The translations under genes were made by a program, and so were the position numbers. Below, one piece after another: positions 33,200 to 47,201 of a stretch of DNA of 64,000 nucleotides; positions within the stretch are counted from its first letter, which is position 1; each line of letters opens with the position of its first letter. The stretch comes from Sistotremastrum niveocremeum HHB9708. Taxonomy: Eukaryota > Basidiomycota > Agaricomycetes > Sistotremastrales > Sistotremastraceae. The stretch lies in assembly GCA_001630475.1 (NCBI GenBank), contig KV419399.1:143407-207406 (forward strand), in the 5' to 3' direction. The notes below the pieces were generated by a model that saw nothing but the letters and a program-made list of their open reading frames with translations, ran no database searches and was not told the origin of the DNA.

Positions 33200-34955
33200 A
33201 TGACTGAGGATGGACAAAGGTTCAGCATCGCAATCATGTAAGCAACCGTCGTTCTTTCGTTTTTGGCACATCTTGACTATTTCCTTGCAAAGTGGCGGCG
33301 GGATTGCAGGCGCTTGTCTGGCAGGAGGCCTGGCAAGACATCCAGGGATCAAAATCGACATATATGAAGCCACTGAAGCTTTTGCAGAAATTGGTGCTGG
33401 CATCAGTGTATGGAAGCGTACTCTTGATTTGTTGAAGAAGCTTGGGATGGAAGAACACTTCATGAAAATTTCCACGTTCCCCAAAAAGGATGCAGCGAGT
33501 GAGTGTAGTCAAAAGCCGTCTTGAGGACTTGTCTGATAATCATTCTTTCGTCGTACTAGATCTCGCCTTTCATTTTCGAAAATCTGATCAAGAACATGGG
33601 CAAACGTTCCATACGTGGGAGTTGGAAGGTATGAACAATGAAATCGATCTCTTGGGTGGCCCTAAGATATGAATTCAGGTGGAATGACCACTTTTCATCG
33701 CGCACAGTTCTTGGACGCTCTGGTGAAAGCCCTGCCAGCAGGATGTGCTCACTTCGAGAAGAAATGCGTTTCATACAATCAAGATCAATCCCAAGGACTC
33801 GTCAGCATACAATTCGAAGATGGCACCACGGCCGTCGCGGACGCAGTCATTGCATGTGACGGTATTGGATCAGTAATCCGTGGTCAGATGTATCGAGAGG
33901 AGGCAAAGAAGCACAGCGATGACAGTTTCCTTGAATATGTTCATCCGATCTGGAGTGGTCGACTTGCATACCGAGTCGTTTTCCCCTCTGCGAAATTGAA
34001 GGAAGTGTCACCTTCGCATCGAAACCTGACAACCCCACACATGGTATGCCAAACCGTTTGAAGGCCTAAGCTCCTTCTCATATTTTTCTCTACAGTACTG
34101 TGGTAAAAATGCGGTAATTGATTTCCATCGCTGTTGCGTGTATTCGTCTTAAGTGATCAATCTATATAGCATATACTCGCATATCCCGTCATCCAAGGCA
34201 CGGCCATCGGTCTCGTCGCGTATAATTCAGATTTCACGAAAGAAGGAACCTCCTTGGTAAAGGCAGACCTTCCGATTCCCTCGAGGGAAGACCTAAAAAG
34301 TCACTATGCTGGCTGGGAACAAGATGTTCAGGACATTCTCGAGGTATGTTACACTCCATATCACCATTTCATCTTCATTAAGGTTAGAAGTGTGCAGGGA
34401 GTCCGCCGCGGTGGGCTGTGCTCTCCTTGAAGCCTTTGCCATTCTATGTGCGAGACCGAGTCGCGCTCTTCGGTGACGCCGTGAGTAACTGATCATCGTG
34501 TGCTCCGTAAAATATCCATCTTGTCCAGGCTCACGCTACTACGCCACATCAAGGAAGCGGCGCAGGGCTTGGCGTCGAGGTCAGTCGACCAGCTTCTCTG
34601 GAGATATTCTTCTGATTATCATTGAAAGGACGCGTTCATGCTCTCGCGTTTACTTGGAGACCCCTCAGTCAACAAACAAAACCTTCCTATCGCTCTGTTG
34701 GCTTATGAACGGGCCCGCCTTCCACGGACTCATCATGTCATGAAAGGGTCTCGACAATGTGGCTTCATCTTCGAGTTCAATGGGGCACCCGGAGACAATC
34801 TTGAATTAGTTGGCAGGGAGATAGAGGTGCTGACCGAATGGATTACCACCACCGATCCTGAAGAAGATGTTGCTTCTGCATTGAGCTGGATGAAAGAACA
34901 ACAATCTTTGGCGAAAGTGTGGGTCAGATGGCGCTTCAATGATTTCATTGACTGA
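33200..34955 (+). CDS. FAD-dependent monooxygenase, salicylate-hydroxylase-like
   Basis: Class A flavoprotein hydroxylase. Nine exons (33200-33237, 33293-33498, 33560-33628, 33679-34043, 34095-34112, 34170-34343, 34391-34480, 34529-34579, 34629-34955) give 445 residues, all phases consistent. FAD-binding GGGIAGACLAGGLA near the N-terminus (split by intron 1), the DG motif in VIACDGIGSVIR, and the second FAD motif VALFGDAAHATTPHQGSGAG. Exon 5 is only 18 bases. These motifs define the PHBH-fold group that hydroxylates aromatic acids such as salicylate. The real substrate is unknown; no aromatic-degradation partners adjoin. It converges on the MAPEG gene with 70 bases between stop codons. Confidence 0.92.
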
Positions 34956-35025
34956 TCGGCTGAGACAGGGACAAAATTCTATGATCAACAGGAGGTCGGG
35001 GGAAACATTCTGGGCTTTGACCCGA

Positions 35026-35821
35026 TCACCATGGGACTGGGCTGGTGGCTGTGGCTGCTCTAAGTTGGTTGCAGGACGCGATATATAGATAGAACGTGGT
35101 GCCTGGGGGGTAAGTCAGCAACGATAAGATTTATGATGAAAGCTACATACATATTCCGAAGAACCAGACGAAAGTGCTACAGCAAACACTAGTCAGAGAC
35201 TGCCGTCTTTGAATGCGTTGACTCTCAATCACTCACCGGCTATTGGCCCAAGTGGTGTTATATTGATTTATATAGATGTAGTTGTATATGACGCGTGATA
35301 CGAGGCTATGGCTCAATCAGATAGTGAAGGCAGATAGGCGTGATGCGCTTCTCACAATGCAAGGCAAGCTAGATTGACTGTATAATTGTCCAACTCCGAA
35401 TAGGTCGCAGCAAGGACAGCTCCGATGTAGATGGGCAGAACTTCATATCCATTCTGAGGCGTAAGAAAAGTCATCAGCTGATGATCATTTAGACGCTGAG
35501 TTTATTTTTACCTGGTGAGCTCCTTGCATTCTAACAGCTTTCTCCACCAGTTCGCGAGGAGCCTTTGACTTGGCATGGTTTTCCACCGCACTTCGAGGAG
35601 CCAGCATGACACTTTCACGACATTAATTTGGGTACATGCATGAACTGAAGGCTATACTTCTCGGCAGGCAAATGCTGCGTGATTATGCTATACTGAAGGA
35701 CGCGTCAGGCTCGAAATATCATGTCGTTGAAACTGCGTACCCTTTGCACTTGTGGTACCATGAGAAGTATCCATGCCGCCGGGATAGTGTACAGAGCTAA
35801 TGGTGTGTTGAGGAAACTCAT
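35026..35821 (-). CDS. MAPEG-family membrane protein (microsomal glutathione S-transferase-like)
   Basis: Small four-helix membrane protein of the eicosanoid/glutathione MAPEG family. Seven exons fit with canonical signals: 35741-35821, 35658-35674 (17 bases), 35512-35611, 35356-35453, 35237-35305, 35151-35176 and 35026-35102; 155 residues. TM1 is LALYTIPAAWILLMV; the conserved loop is LPAENVMLAPRSA; then RMQGAHQNGYEVLPIYIGAV (the family's E-x-A-H-x-N-x-x-E block), SRVIYNYIYIN and RTFVWFFGIC. It may detoxify lipophilic electrophiles; a pure fungal MAPEG of unknown substrate is equally possible. It is divergent from UGGT. Confidence 0.85.
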
Positions 35822-36206
35822 TTTGAGTGATGAGTAAGGACTTTGGGGAGGTTTTCTCAAGATGAGAACGCTCAGGGTGCTTTAGTGCGGGAATGATTGT
35901 AGGGGTAAAGCTGCCATTGAATGGGGAAGTCTTCGGCTGTCATTCAACAACATTCGGCGGCCCAACTCCATTTCCTGCGTTATCTAGAGGTTGATAGCCG
36001 TTCAAATCATGGATTAGAGTTGTCGACGTACAGTAAGCCACCTGAGAGCGATGGCGCGAGACCGGAAGCAGATCCGCATTATCCAAGGCTTCGACTCGCC
36101 GGTGAGGGCGCATCGGCATCGGCTCGGCTCGAGCGCTTGAGCCAGGAGATCGCCGAAAATACGCATAGAGACACGTCGACAAAGCCGGCACTCTGTACGC
36201 TGACCT
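35822..36206. promoter_or_regulatory. Shared promoter region, MAPEG and UGGT
   Basis: 385 bases between two divergent start codons; presumably holds both promoters. No specific site recognised. Confidence 0.4.
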
Positions 36207-39200
36207 ATGAGGTCTCCAAAAGGCTCTATTCTATATGGACTATCAGCATTCTTCTGTCTAGGGACACGGTGTTTAGCTCAGTCCTCTCCTATCAAAATTC
36301 AGTTGAGAGCGACTTGGCCGGCACCACCTCTGCTTCTCGATATTCTGTGAGCTTGTCCATAGTCTTTCGGGCGACTCACTCAATGTCCAAACAGCGAAAC
36401 TGTCTCCTTGGAACAGCCAGAATCCTATTTTAGACTTCTGGATGTTCTGACGTCCCCCGAACACGGGCTACCTTTCTTGGCTTCGTCGAACGAAGGGCTA
36501 TACCAAGCCGCCCTACAGCTTGCAGAAGATCATGGTTTCTTTTCCGCGGCAGGGGCACGAGGAATCGCAGAAAGAGCTCTGGCTCTGCATGTCTCGTCAC
36601 CCTTGATTGAGGCCTTCTTCAGTCACTACATTGACCAGACCGCTCTTCCCATTCCGGAAGGCTTCTCCGCAGAAGATTGCGAGTCTTGGGTGGACTGGTA
36701 TGGACGGCGGGTATGCGATGTTGAGGCGTTGAAACACTTGGCTGGTGTGGAGGCAATTGGCTCCAGTTCAACAACTCGATCTGACGCGTCAGTGCGCTTC
36801 CTTTTAAACCGACCTCTCGCGATGCTCATGTCCCAATATATTTAGCAGCGCCGCCAATATCGTCAAATTATTACCATTCGATCACGTCAACCCACCTGAA
36901 CCCGGAAAATCCTCCACCCCCCACCGTAGAGCCATCCTCTACGCCAGTCTCACATCAACTAATTTCCGACCTTTGCATGAATACTTATATACTTTATCAT
37001 CTGATCCCGCCTCGCATGTCCAGTACATCGTGCGCTACGTACCTGTCAAGTCATCACAATCTGCCCCCTTGTACCTCACTGGTTATGGAACCTCACTTGA
37101 CCTGAAAAAGACGGAATATCTTGCTCAAGATGACCGACGGACATGGAAACAAGGCGAGTTCGATCAACCAATAAAAGACTATTATTGATATTCAAACCTG
37201 CAGATGCCACCGGTGATTCGCAGGATGCAGTGGAGGAAGAAGAGGTAGATCAAATCGAGGAACTTCTCCTACAATATCCAATATTGGAAGGATTAAACCT
37301 TACTGCCCCAATCGAGCCCGACGAAACCCCTCGTATGCCCCGCCATCTATGTGCTTGAATGAATATTAACGGATTCACAGAACTCGGCTTGCAGGCGATG
37401 CAGTTTATACTAAACACTTCCAAACCCTTATTGACTTTGCAATCCCTCTCACAAAAATTCCCCAAATATACTACGTCACTCGCTCGACGTGTCAATATAT
37501 CTGACCCAATGGCGGACGAGTACATGTCAAATGCTGCCAAAGCCCCGCCTGGACTGAATATCATATGGCTGAACGGTGTGGCACTGCAAGAAACAGATGT
37601 CGATCCCTTCAAGTGCGCATCTCACATCTTTTTGATATTCGTTTATTCACTGTTAGCAGTCTCCTTCGGGTCCTTCGAAAGGAGAGACATGTAGTGGAAT
37701 CGCTATCTGCACTCGGAATTCCGCCGCATGAAGCGATCGATGTTCTTACGCATCCTTCGCTATCGGTAGCTCAAGGCTCGAGTGGCATCTTGGATGGATT
37801 GTTCGATGCCAGCGATAGGCCGGAAGGCGGCGATGTTATTATCTGGTGGAATAACCTTGAAACCGATACGAGGTCGCTATAGCTCCAATCCCGAACTCAG
37901 AGCATGATCTGATTTTCTTTTCTGTCAGGTACTCTAAGTGGACTCCCAGTCTATCAGGGGTTTGTGCCTCACTCCCTACCGCAAACAACAAGCATCATTT
38001 TTAACACTACCTTCACAGATTCTTAGACCCCTCTATCCCGGTCAATTTCATCAAGTGGCACGCAATATCTACAACAGCATTCTCGTCCTTGATTTGTCCA
38101 AGAAAGACAATTTGGAATTCATTGGCGGACCTATCTCTAACATTATTGCCCGCGGTTTCCCCTATCGATTTGGTGTGGTCCCTTCTGTGGAGACTGAAGC
38201 AGGCCGGTGTTATCTAGACTATGATACTTGAGTACCCACTGACTTTATATTTAGGCGTCAAAGCAGCTCGGTTCTTCTATTATCTCATCGACACGTACGG
38301 TAGGCAGCGAACAATGGAAGTGATCAAAAAGGTCTGTAAGCGTCATTCTTCATTTGCTTGCGAAGACTGACTCTGTCAAAGCTCGTGACCTTGGAAGACG
38401 ATCAACCCAGTATCAACTTCGTAGCGGCCCGCGCCCTCTACGATGAAATTGTGGATACGCATGTTCCAGAGTTTGACACGACGCCCTTGAGCTTCGACGT
38501 AATCTTGTCCGGCGCTGATGATCCCCGGAAGGAAGGGACAAGCGTCCAGGAACGTATCAAGAGAGCTGGCGCGTACAGCGAACGTCTCGGGACTGTCGAG
38601 ACACCAGACTTGTCAGGACACGCATTCGTGAATGGAAAATATATGCCATTCGATGGGGCAAGTTTTGTCAACCTTGTTCTTGCTCTCCACTTTACTAAAG
38701 ATTTGCGCAGCAATTCATCCAAAATATGCAGATTGAGACACAAGGTCACCTCCAGCATTTTCAGGAAGGAGTGAGTGTCATTATCATTTCGAATTGCTTA
38801 GATTCTTAAGCGTACAACAGCTTTTCTCGGGGAGGCTCAAGGATTCAGAGCTTACCGATATATCAGTATATTTCTACGATTTGCCTACAACACCTACTCG
38901 CCGCAACAAGTACATATATCCTGCCGATAATGACGCACTGCGAATTGTGAACCTGCTTGATACCTTGCCTCAGGTAGGACTTTCAACGTACTTCGACTTC
39001 GTCTACCCAGGTCAGTGGGATTGAAATAATAGATAGTCTAGGATATATACTGATGACTCACCTGCATTAACCCACAGAAGGGGAGAATGCCGTATCCAGT
39101 ACGCTCTGGGTCATCGGAGACATGGACTCGACTGTCGGCGTTGACTTATTGATCGAAGCTCTGACTGCTCTGGTGAGCGCATCGCGTCGATCATGGAATG

Positions 39201-42200
39201 TCGAGTCTAATTTTTGTGCAGAGTTCGGAAGCTACATTCCGGCTTTCCGTCATTCATATTCCTGCGCCATTGTCTGATACCAATTCGGAATCGTCCACTA
39301 GAATATCTGCTCTGATTCACCGGCTTCAAAAGGAAAAGATTCTGAGCAAAATTTCTCCAGTGACACTATCGAAAGCCATCCAAGCACTGCGTGATACTGC
39401 AGATCACTCTGCCCCCCATGCACAGCAAGTTCTTTCCAACATCTCTCCCTTTTTCGGCGCAATCTCCACGGATTCTCATAGCGACGAATCTTACTGGGAA
39501 GTGGTCGAGAAGAATATACTCCTGTCGAATATTATTGACTTCCCTGAGGGCCAAAACGGGTTGTTGTTGAACGGACGGGTGAAGCTTCTTTTCATTCTTT
39601 GTTGAAGTTCCGCTCAAACGAGATCAGATCGTCGGACCCATCGAACGTGGTGGATTCGCTTCTGCAGACTTCGATGCTCTTCTCAATTATGAAACGCATA
39701 AGCGGATAACCCCTGCGGTGGAAGCAGTTAAAAACCTAACCATCGCTGCGGATCTTGACCGGCATGTATTCAGCATACTACTGATTCCACTATCCTAATC
39801 TGACTTCTCCAGATCTGCGTATGCAGAGCTTGCAACCTCAATATCGTCGTTACTGGCAGCGATTCATGTCCCTGACCCCGCGGCCGAAGGCATTCTTAAC
39901 ACTCCGAGACGTGTTCGAAGCCGTCCTTTCCTTAACCTCGATGGAAACCTCACGTGAGTCTCGAGCATGTCGAATTGAAAGCGATTAAAGCTTTGCCTTG
40001 TCTCCAGGTCGTTCTCCGTTGGACAAGCTGAAAATTCCTTTTACGAAATCGTCCTTTTGCTCGATCCTTTAAGCGAAACCGGTCAGAAATGGAGCAGCAT
40101 TTTGACTGTACGTTATTCTGTGTATTCTGGCGTGCTTTGCTCATTATCACAGTGGCTTGCAGGCATAGAATCGGTCTTCCTCAAAGTTTATATGAACCCA
40201 TCTCAGAACGCGGAGGTATGTCGATTTACCTCTGGTACGAATTGGTACTAATCTGGTCGAAGATCCCAATTAAACGATTCTATCGCTATAATCTTCCTTC
40301 AGGCATCGTTTTCAACGACGAAGGGTACGCTACTATATAGCCTGAGTACCAATGTCTTACTGACATCTCTCTTTAGAGCCGAAGAAGCTTCAGCAATTTC
40401 ATTCAAGAACCTCAATCCTACTCCCATTTATACTCTGGGTATGGATGCCCCTATCTCCTGGCTCGTTCGACCAATAGAATCGGTTCACGATCTTGACAAC
40501 ATCCATCTGGATGCGCTTTCGCCTGCAGAGCGTGCAGCTGGTGTTCAAGCGTTGTTCCAATTGAACTATCTTGTGATTGAAGGACACGCAAGAGACCTAG
40601 TTTCCCGAGAGTTACCATCAGGCTTGCAACTGCAACTGACTGGAAAGGATGGCGGTTCAATCGCTGATACATTGGTCGTCGCTAATTTGGGCTACTTCCA
40701 ACTCAAGGCTCCTCGTCCCGGCGTTTTCGGGCTTGAGATTCGTGAAGGCCGTAGCCGTGAAGTGTATGAGATGGAGAGCTCCGGGAACAGGGGATTCCAT
40801 AGCCCAACAGTCAACGTCTCTGGAAACGAAATCTATCTGACCAGCTTCGAAGGCCTCACCTTATCCCCGCGGTTCACGAAGAGACCTGGCATGGAAGCAG
40901 AAAGCGCTCTCAGCCAGACTTCGTCTACGGAACACAAAACTGCATTGTCCGAAACGTTGGGAAAGTAAGCACCGACAGCTATCAGAATGAAAATTTGTCT
41001 GACCACTCACATATCGTAGAATTACTTCGTTCTTCAAATCATCAACTCCCGAAACAGCTGACGTGGCTGTTGTGAAGCCTCAGGCCGATATCAATATATT
41101 CACTGTTGCCTCTGGTCATCTATATGAGGTACGACCATCTTCGTTTCTTTTTCACGTCGACTGATTAAGTATCATAGCGCCTTGCATCCATCATGATTCT
41201 CACAGTGATGAAGAACACGAACAGCACTGTCAAATTCTGGTTTATAGAGAATTTCTTGTCGCCTTCATTCCTGGTCAGTTTTCGTTCGTCTACGTTTCGA
41301 CGAAAGTCCTGATTTGTCTTGAAAGCAATTCATTCCTCTCTACGCCGAACAGTATGGATTCGAATACGAACTTGTAACCTACAAGTGGCCTTCCTGGCTT
41401 CGCCCACAAAAAGAGAAACAGCGAATTATCTGGGCATATAAAATTCTCTTCTTAGACGTCTTGTTCCCTATGGATCTCAAGAAAGTCATATTTGTAGACA
41501 GCGACCAGATCATTCGCACCGATCTTCAGGAACTCGTGGATCTTGATCTGCACGGTGCACCTTATGGGTTCACTCCAATGGGTGATGACAATACCGATAT
41601 GGAGGGATTCAGGTTCTGGAAAACAGGTTATTGGAAGGAATTCCTGGCTGGATTACCATACCACATCAGGTACGTACCAGGGACTCATTCGGTTCTCGTC
41701 TGATCCGATTTTTCTAGTGCATTATACGTTGTTGATCTTGTTCGATTCCGTCAGGTCAGTTTCTTCCATTATTAGTTAGATTTCTCGCTGATCAACTATA
41801 TTGCGTTAGCTTGCTGCCGGCGTAAGCTGTTTTGTTTTCTTAGTGTTCTGCCTGAAGTGACAATCGTCAACAGGATCGTTTGCGGGCGCACTATCAGGCC
41901 CTGTCTGCGGATCCAAACTCTCTGTCAAATTTGGACCAAGGTATCTGTTTTTCGAGGTCGTGTGAGCTCTACGTAATGACCGAGTCGACAGATCTTCCGA
42001 ACAATATGCAGCGAGAAATCCCCATCGTATGTGCTTTTTCACCGCTCCCAAAATGACAGTGGCATGTAACTCTTTGAACAGTATTCGCTGCATGAGGATT
42101 GGTTATGGGTGCGTATTTCATCGCATTGATACATGAGTCAGTTTTCACCGACGATTTGCATCGTAGTGCGAAACATGGTGTAGCATGGACCGATTTGATC

Positions 42201-42552
42201 GAGCTAAAAGTATCGATCTTTGCTTCAATCCTTTGACGGTGAGAATGCTCTGTCATTGCATTGCTGCGAGTGATGCTCATCCAAGCGATGGTTTCAGAAA
42301 GAGTCAAAGTTAACAAGAGCCAAGAAGACGCCGGGATGGCTCGAGTATGATGCGGAGATTGCTCAGTTTACACGGAGCCTCGTGGAAAAGGGCCAGTTGA
42401 AGGGGGATGCTGTGACTGCGGATACAGAGGCACTTGCAAGGGTCGGCAATAATGCGGCGAAAGGAGCAGCGGAAGAAGATGGTGTGGAAGACAAGGAGGG
42501 CAAGGGCAAGGAAGAAGGTGATGTGCAAAAGCCCGAACATGATGAGCTGTAA
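36207..42552 (+). CDS. UGGT: UDP-glucose:glycoprotein glucosyltransferase
   Basis: ER folding sensor that re-glucosylates incompletely folded N-glycoproteins for the calnexin cycle. The start at 36207 gives a signal peptide ([20 protein letters not shown]), followed by the mature N-terminus with [15 protein letters not shown] spliced to [15 protein letters not shown]. Thioredoxin-like sensor domains and beta-sandwich follow (36.4-41.0 kb; about 1,100-1,200 residues). The C-terminal GT24 catalytic domain at 41.05-42.4 kb has [24 protein letters not shown], a DxD motif in [14 protein letters not shown] and [10 protein letters not shown]. The last residues are HDEL (stop at 42550-42552), an ER retrieval signal. 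More than 20 short introns; total roughly 1,600 residues, normal for the family. Exact exon edges were checked only in parts. Confidence 0.96.
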
Positions 42553-43737
42553 TATTATTGGATGCCATTGTATTGGTTTACTTTTTACTCGTAAATTGAA
42601 AGATCTCCTACTGTGGGCCCTGTCCAGGAAGTTGGTACCCTGGAGCGTCTCTCACACTATTTCCTAACAAAGTATCAACTTCTTGTATTCCTGCTTCCAC
42701 GGTCTCGCCACCTGGCTGAATGACCGATATAGTGAGCTGGTCTCTCGTGCTTTCTTTGGATTGTATTCGAACCCCACGAGGAGCCTCCCAGTAAGCGCAG
42801 TAAATTGCCACTGTACTGCTACAGTGGCGTGGCATCGGAGAAAGTTTGAAACTATCAATCTTGCGCTACGACAGATGCAAGGGCATGTGCGCATATATCA
42901 TGAGCTTTGTCGACAGCCTGTAGGATCTCTCAATTTGAGCGTATTTCGCGACCTAATCGGGAAGCGCGCGCAGCAAGCGAGCTTTGATTGGAATTGTTGA
43001 CCGACGAAACCTGTACTATCCCATCACCTAGCGTCAAGGAATTGGAAAGCCCATGCAGACTATGGGCGTCGAACCTTGACGCCAAATTCATGTCCGAACA
43101 CTATATACTATTTTTATACCCTGATCTGCAATCGGATACATTGGATGGATGGCCGCATCGTCCGGCACGTTGGACAATGAATTGGTACCTGACCTCAGGA
43201 TCTTGCCTGCTGGAGCATCTCTCTGAGTAACCGGCGACCGTTCGTGGTCGGAAGCGATTTGTAATTTTTTTGTCCATCATCGTTTTCCCGGGCACGTTTC
43301 TACGATCAATCAATTTCAAGTGTCGCGACACCGGCGAGCATCAGTGCAAGACTATTTGAAAATACGGTACAAGCACAGGCAGGACCTGTTTACGCAACTC
43401 GACATATCGTAAAAGACATTGCGATTCGTTGCGAAGTGCGCGGTTTGCCAGTCCACTGAATTCTCTTCTCGAGAGATCTACAGATCTTCCAATTCGTGAA
43501 CCAACGAACGACGACAGACTTGGCGGTTTCACACGTGCACATAGAATTGAATGCGAGAAACATGGGTGGTATATTAGTTGCATCCATGCAAAATATAGAC
43601 AGGCGTTTTAAAGCAGAACATGAACACAGAGAAATAGGAGGGTGTCTCGAATAGTTGTAAGAGTGAGAGCAATACTCGTAGGTGTTTGGATTTTTTTTCT
43701 AATTGTATACCACTTCTTCATAACCTTCTACGCCCGA
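42553..43737. other. Intergenic between convergent UGGT and PMA1
   Basis: 1.2 kb between two stop codons. The minus-strand frame 42608-42835 is somewhat protein-like (SVIQPGGETVEAGIQEVDTL) and another lies at 43101-43331, but I could not connect them or identify a family. A TTCGAACC at about 42770 is not part of a tRNA. Confidence 0.4.
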
Positions 43738-46700
43738 TTATCCAGTACGACTGGGATTGCGTGCAAGTGTCTGCCCAACATGCGCGGCTTGCAGACTTGA
43801 GAAGCGCTGCAATTCGTTTTCTGGAAGAACTTTTAGTTAAGAATTGATCCATCAAAGAAGCAAAAGACGTACGGTCCATTCTGACACGCTGACCGAATCC
43901 GACCTTGCGTGCGGTACGACGAAGGAAAGAGACACGATTCGAATACAAAGACTCGTGAATGGAAGCAGCGCGACTCTGGGTGCGAGTCAAAGGGACCTGT
44001 CCTTCGGGACGAGCAACCTCCGCCATGGTCTGTCTCATCTTGCGCTCGCGGAAGTACTTGATGATAGTAGCCTTCATTGCGAACTTGATGAAATCCATAG
44101 GCAAGAACCAGACGATGTTCTGAATCAAAGAAGTTAGAGACAGATTATCGAACCAGATGAGATGAACGTACCCAAACCCAGACGATACCGATCCATCCGC
44201 CAGAGATCGAGTGAATCTTGGTGAAGCCCCAGTCTCCGAAACCGGCGATGATGGAGGAGATGAGCTGAGCCAAGCAGAAAGCACCCATCAATGCGTAAGA
44301 GGGACGTTCCATGAAGAAGAAGCCGTGTGAACGAGTGACGAAGATCAAAGCTTGCGAGATGATGGCGACTTGGAGGTACACAATCATGTGAAGCTGAGGA
44401 TCGTTGGGGTCCTTCTTGCCGTTCACGATACCCTCTTGCAATGACACGCCAAACTTGTTCTCGAAGAAGTTCGAGTTGAGGATGACAACGACCAAGATAA
44501 TACTGCATCAGAAGGATGAGTCAATTACGCAAGCGAGATGAAGGAACAATACGAACGTGGAAAGAGTCAGGTACAATCCGTACGCAACGGCGTATGCGAA
44601 GATCTCGGCAAGATCCCATGCGTCTGGAGTGTTCGAAGGAAGAACACGATCAACAGACAAGGTCATGATGGTACCGTCGTTCAAGAGCGCGATGATAAGA
44701 ACCATGAAGGGAGGGAAGCTGAACTTGTACGCGAAAGCAAGGATGGCGAAGCAGACGACGATACGGATAGTGACAGCGCAAGCGTAGATAGAGTAGTTAC
44801 GCATACGTTGGAAGATGATACGAGATCCGCGGATGGCGTGCACACTGCGGAGTCATAAGTACACGAATTCTGCAAGTAGCGGTAAGAACTTACATGGTCG
44901 ACAAACCAGGCTCAGTCAAGACGATATCGGCGGCACCACGAGCAGCATCGGTAGCACCTTCGACGGCAATACCGACGTTGGCACGAGAAAGAGCAGGAGC
45001 GTCGTTGGCGCCATCCCCAGTCATAGCGCAAAGATGGCCAAGACCCTGGAGACGTTTGACAATTTCGTACTTGTGTTCGGGGAACACACCGGCGAAGCCA
45101 TCGGCGTCCATGATCATTTCGTCGAGGGTCAAGTGCTTGCCACCGGGTTGGGGTCCGTCCTTGAGCACCTTAGCGGCGTACATGTGATCACCGAGACCGA
45201 GACGACGACCAGTCTCTTTGGCAATGGCGAGCTGATCACCAGTAACCATTTTGACTTTGACACCGAGAGCGATAGCGTCATCGATAGTTTGCTTGGTATC
45301 TTCACGAGGAGGATCGAAGATGGCGAGGAGACCGATGAGTTCGAAACCGTTGCCTTCACCCTCGTGGTCGGTGTGGTCGAGTTCCTCGTAAGCGACAGCG
45401 AGAGCACGTAAACCACGGGAAGCGAATTCCTCAACGTCGGCTTCGAGTCTGTTCTCGATCTCGTCGGTCTTGTTGCGAGTGCAGAGCTCGACGATGATAC
45501 CGGTCATGCCCTTGGTGACTCGCTTCAGTTTGCCGGTCGACTCCTCACGGTAGGTGATCTCAGTACGCTTATCGACGGGGTTGAATGGCTTAAAGTCCAA
45601 AAGCTTGATGCCAGAGCGGGCGCGGGAGGTATCGCCAATGGCACCGACGACGCAAGCATCGATAGCATCCTGGTTCTCGGTACGCGAAGCGTAAGCAGCG
45701 AGAAGCATGACGTCATCGGGAGAGAAGGGACCGTAAGTTTTAACCAGGTTCTTGTCGATGGTCAATTTGTTGGTAGTAAGGGTACCGGTCTTATCGGAAC
45801 ACAGGATGGTGACACCTGCGAGTTCTTCGATAGCAGTGATACGAGTGACGATGGCCTTGTGCTTAGCGAGCTGCTGAGCGCCGACGGCGAGGGTAACGGA
45901 AAGGACAGTGGGCATGGCGATGGGAATGCCACCGATCAAAAGGACAAGGATGTTGTCGAGACCATCACGGTACGAGTACCGGAAGTCGGCGTACAGGATA
46001 AGGATTTCGAGGATGACGAAGATGCCGATTGAGACGAGACAGAAAGAACCAATCTGTGCCAAAATTTTCTGGAGATGGCCGGTGGTGTCATCGTCGTGAC
46101 CGACGAGCGACGCAGCACGACCGAAGAAGGTATTCGGGCCAGTCGAGATAACGACGCCCTCAGCTTCGCCCTGTTTGCAAGTGGACCCACTATGCGCATA
46201 TATGAGTATCAAAAAACAACCGCAAGCAATAAGAGACTAACGAGAAGCATTGGTCGCCGGTTTTCTTGCCCTGTGGCAAGGACTCGCCAGTGAGAGCGGC
46301 CTGATCGATAGAGATGTTGATGGCCTCGGTCAAGCGGCAGTCGGCGGGGACAATGTCACCGATCTTGAACGAGATCATATCGCCAGGAACGAGACCCGAA
46401 GATTCGATTTCCAACCATTTGCCTTCGCGCTTGACTTTGGCTTTGGGAGCGAGAGAGTCCATGAGCGCCTTGACAGCATTGCCGGCATTTCGCTCTTCGT
46501 AGAAACCGATGGTCGAGTTGATGAACAGGAGGAGGACGATACCGACGAAATCTTCCCAATCGGGAGGGCGGTGTTCGCCGTTTGAGAGAACGATAGCTAC
46601 AAGGGCAGCACCTTCCATAACCCAAGAAAGAGGGTTCCACATAAAGCCAAGGAACTAACGCGTACGATTAGCTTGCTGCGAGACAACACGACAAACGACG

Positions 46701-47201
46701 ACAAACCTGGAGGAACGCGTTCTGCTCTTCCGACTCAAGCTTGTTGGGCCCAAAAAGCTCAAGACGGCGGGTAGCTTCTTCGTCAGTGAGACCGTTCTCG
46801 TCGCATTGCAGCAACTTGAACACGTCCTCGATGACGATAGTCTCCAAATCGACCTTCTCCTTATCGTACAGGTCTTCGGCTTTCAATTGAATCTACCGGG
46901 GACATCAGAAACAGGCCGGGACACGAGAAGACGAAAACTAACCTCAGACATGTCGACATTTGCATCTGAAACGCATACATGCATGTCAGGAAAATTTATC
47001 GCGACCGACTGAGACCGACATACGCGTAGCTTTCTGCTCTTCGTGGCCAAAGTCTTTGTATTCCCTCTTTCTCTTTTCGGGCTCTGCAGGAGTAGAGACG
47101 CCATTTTCAGGCTCTCCAGCCTCCTTGGTGGGGATGGATGGGTCGACTTTTGGCTCGTCGACGTTGGGATCGACTTTCGGCTCAGAAGATGGTTCAGCCA
47201 T
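43738..47201 (-). CDS. PMA1: Plasma-membrane H+-ATPase (P3A type)
   Basis: P-type ATPase that exports protons and energises nutrient uptake. Start at 47199-47201. Acidic/charged N-terminus, then TM1-2 ([20 protein letters not shown]); actuator domain with the TGES loop ([18 protein letters not shown]); TM4 with [14 protein letters not shown]; phosphorylation motif [14 protein letters not shown]; nucleotide-binding domain; hinge [12 protein letters not shown]; and TM5-10 in four further exons. The C-terminal tail ([16 protein letters not shown], then a last exon ending ARNPSRTG) is a candidate autoinhibitory region with a phosphorylatable Ser/Thr. About eight introns; near 1,000 residues. All catalytic motifs are intact. 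It converges on UGGT. Confidence 0.97.

Noticed and set aside
42760-42785. TTCGAACC resembling a tRNA B-box
   Set aside because: Flanking bases cannot form a T-arm or acceptor stem, and no A-box is placed correctly.
44815-45411. 198-codon plus-strand frame
   Set aside because: Antisense to the highly codon-biased PMA1 gene; strong codon bias suppresses stops on the other strand.
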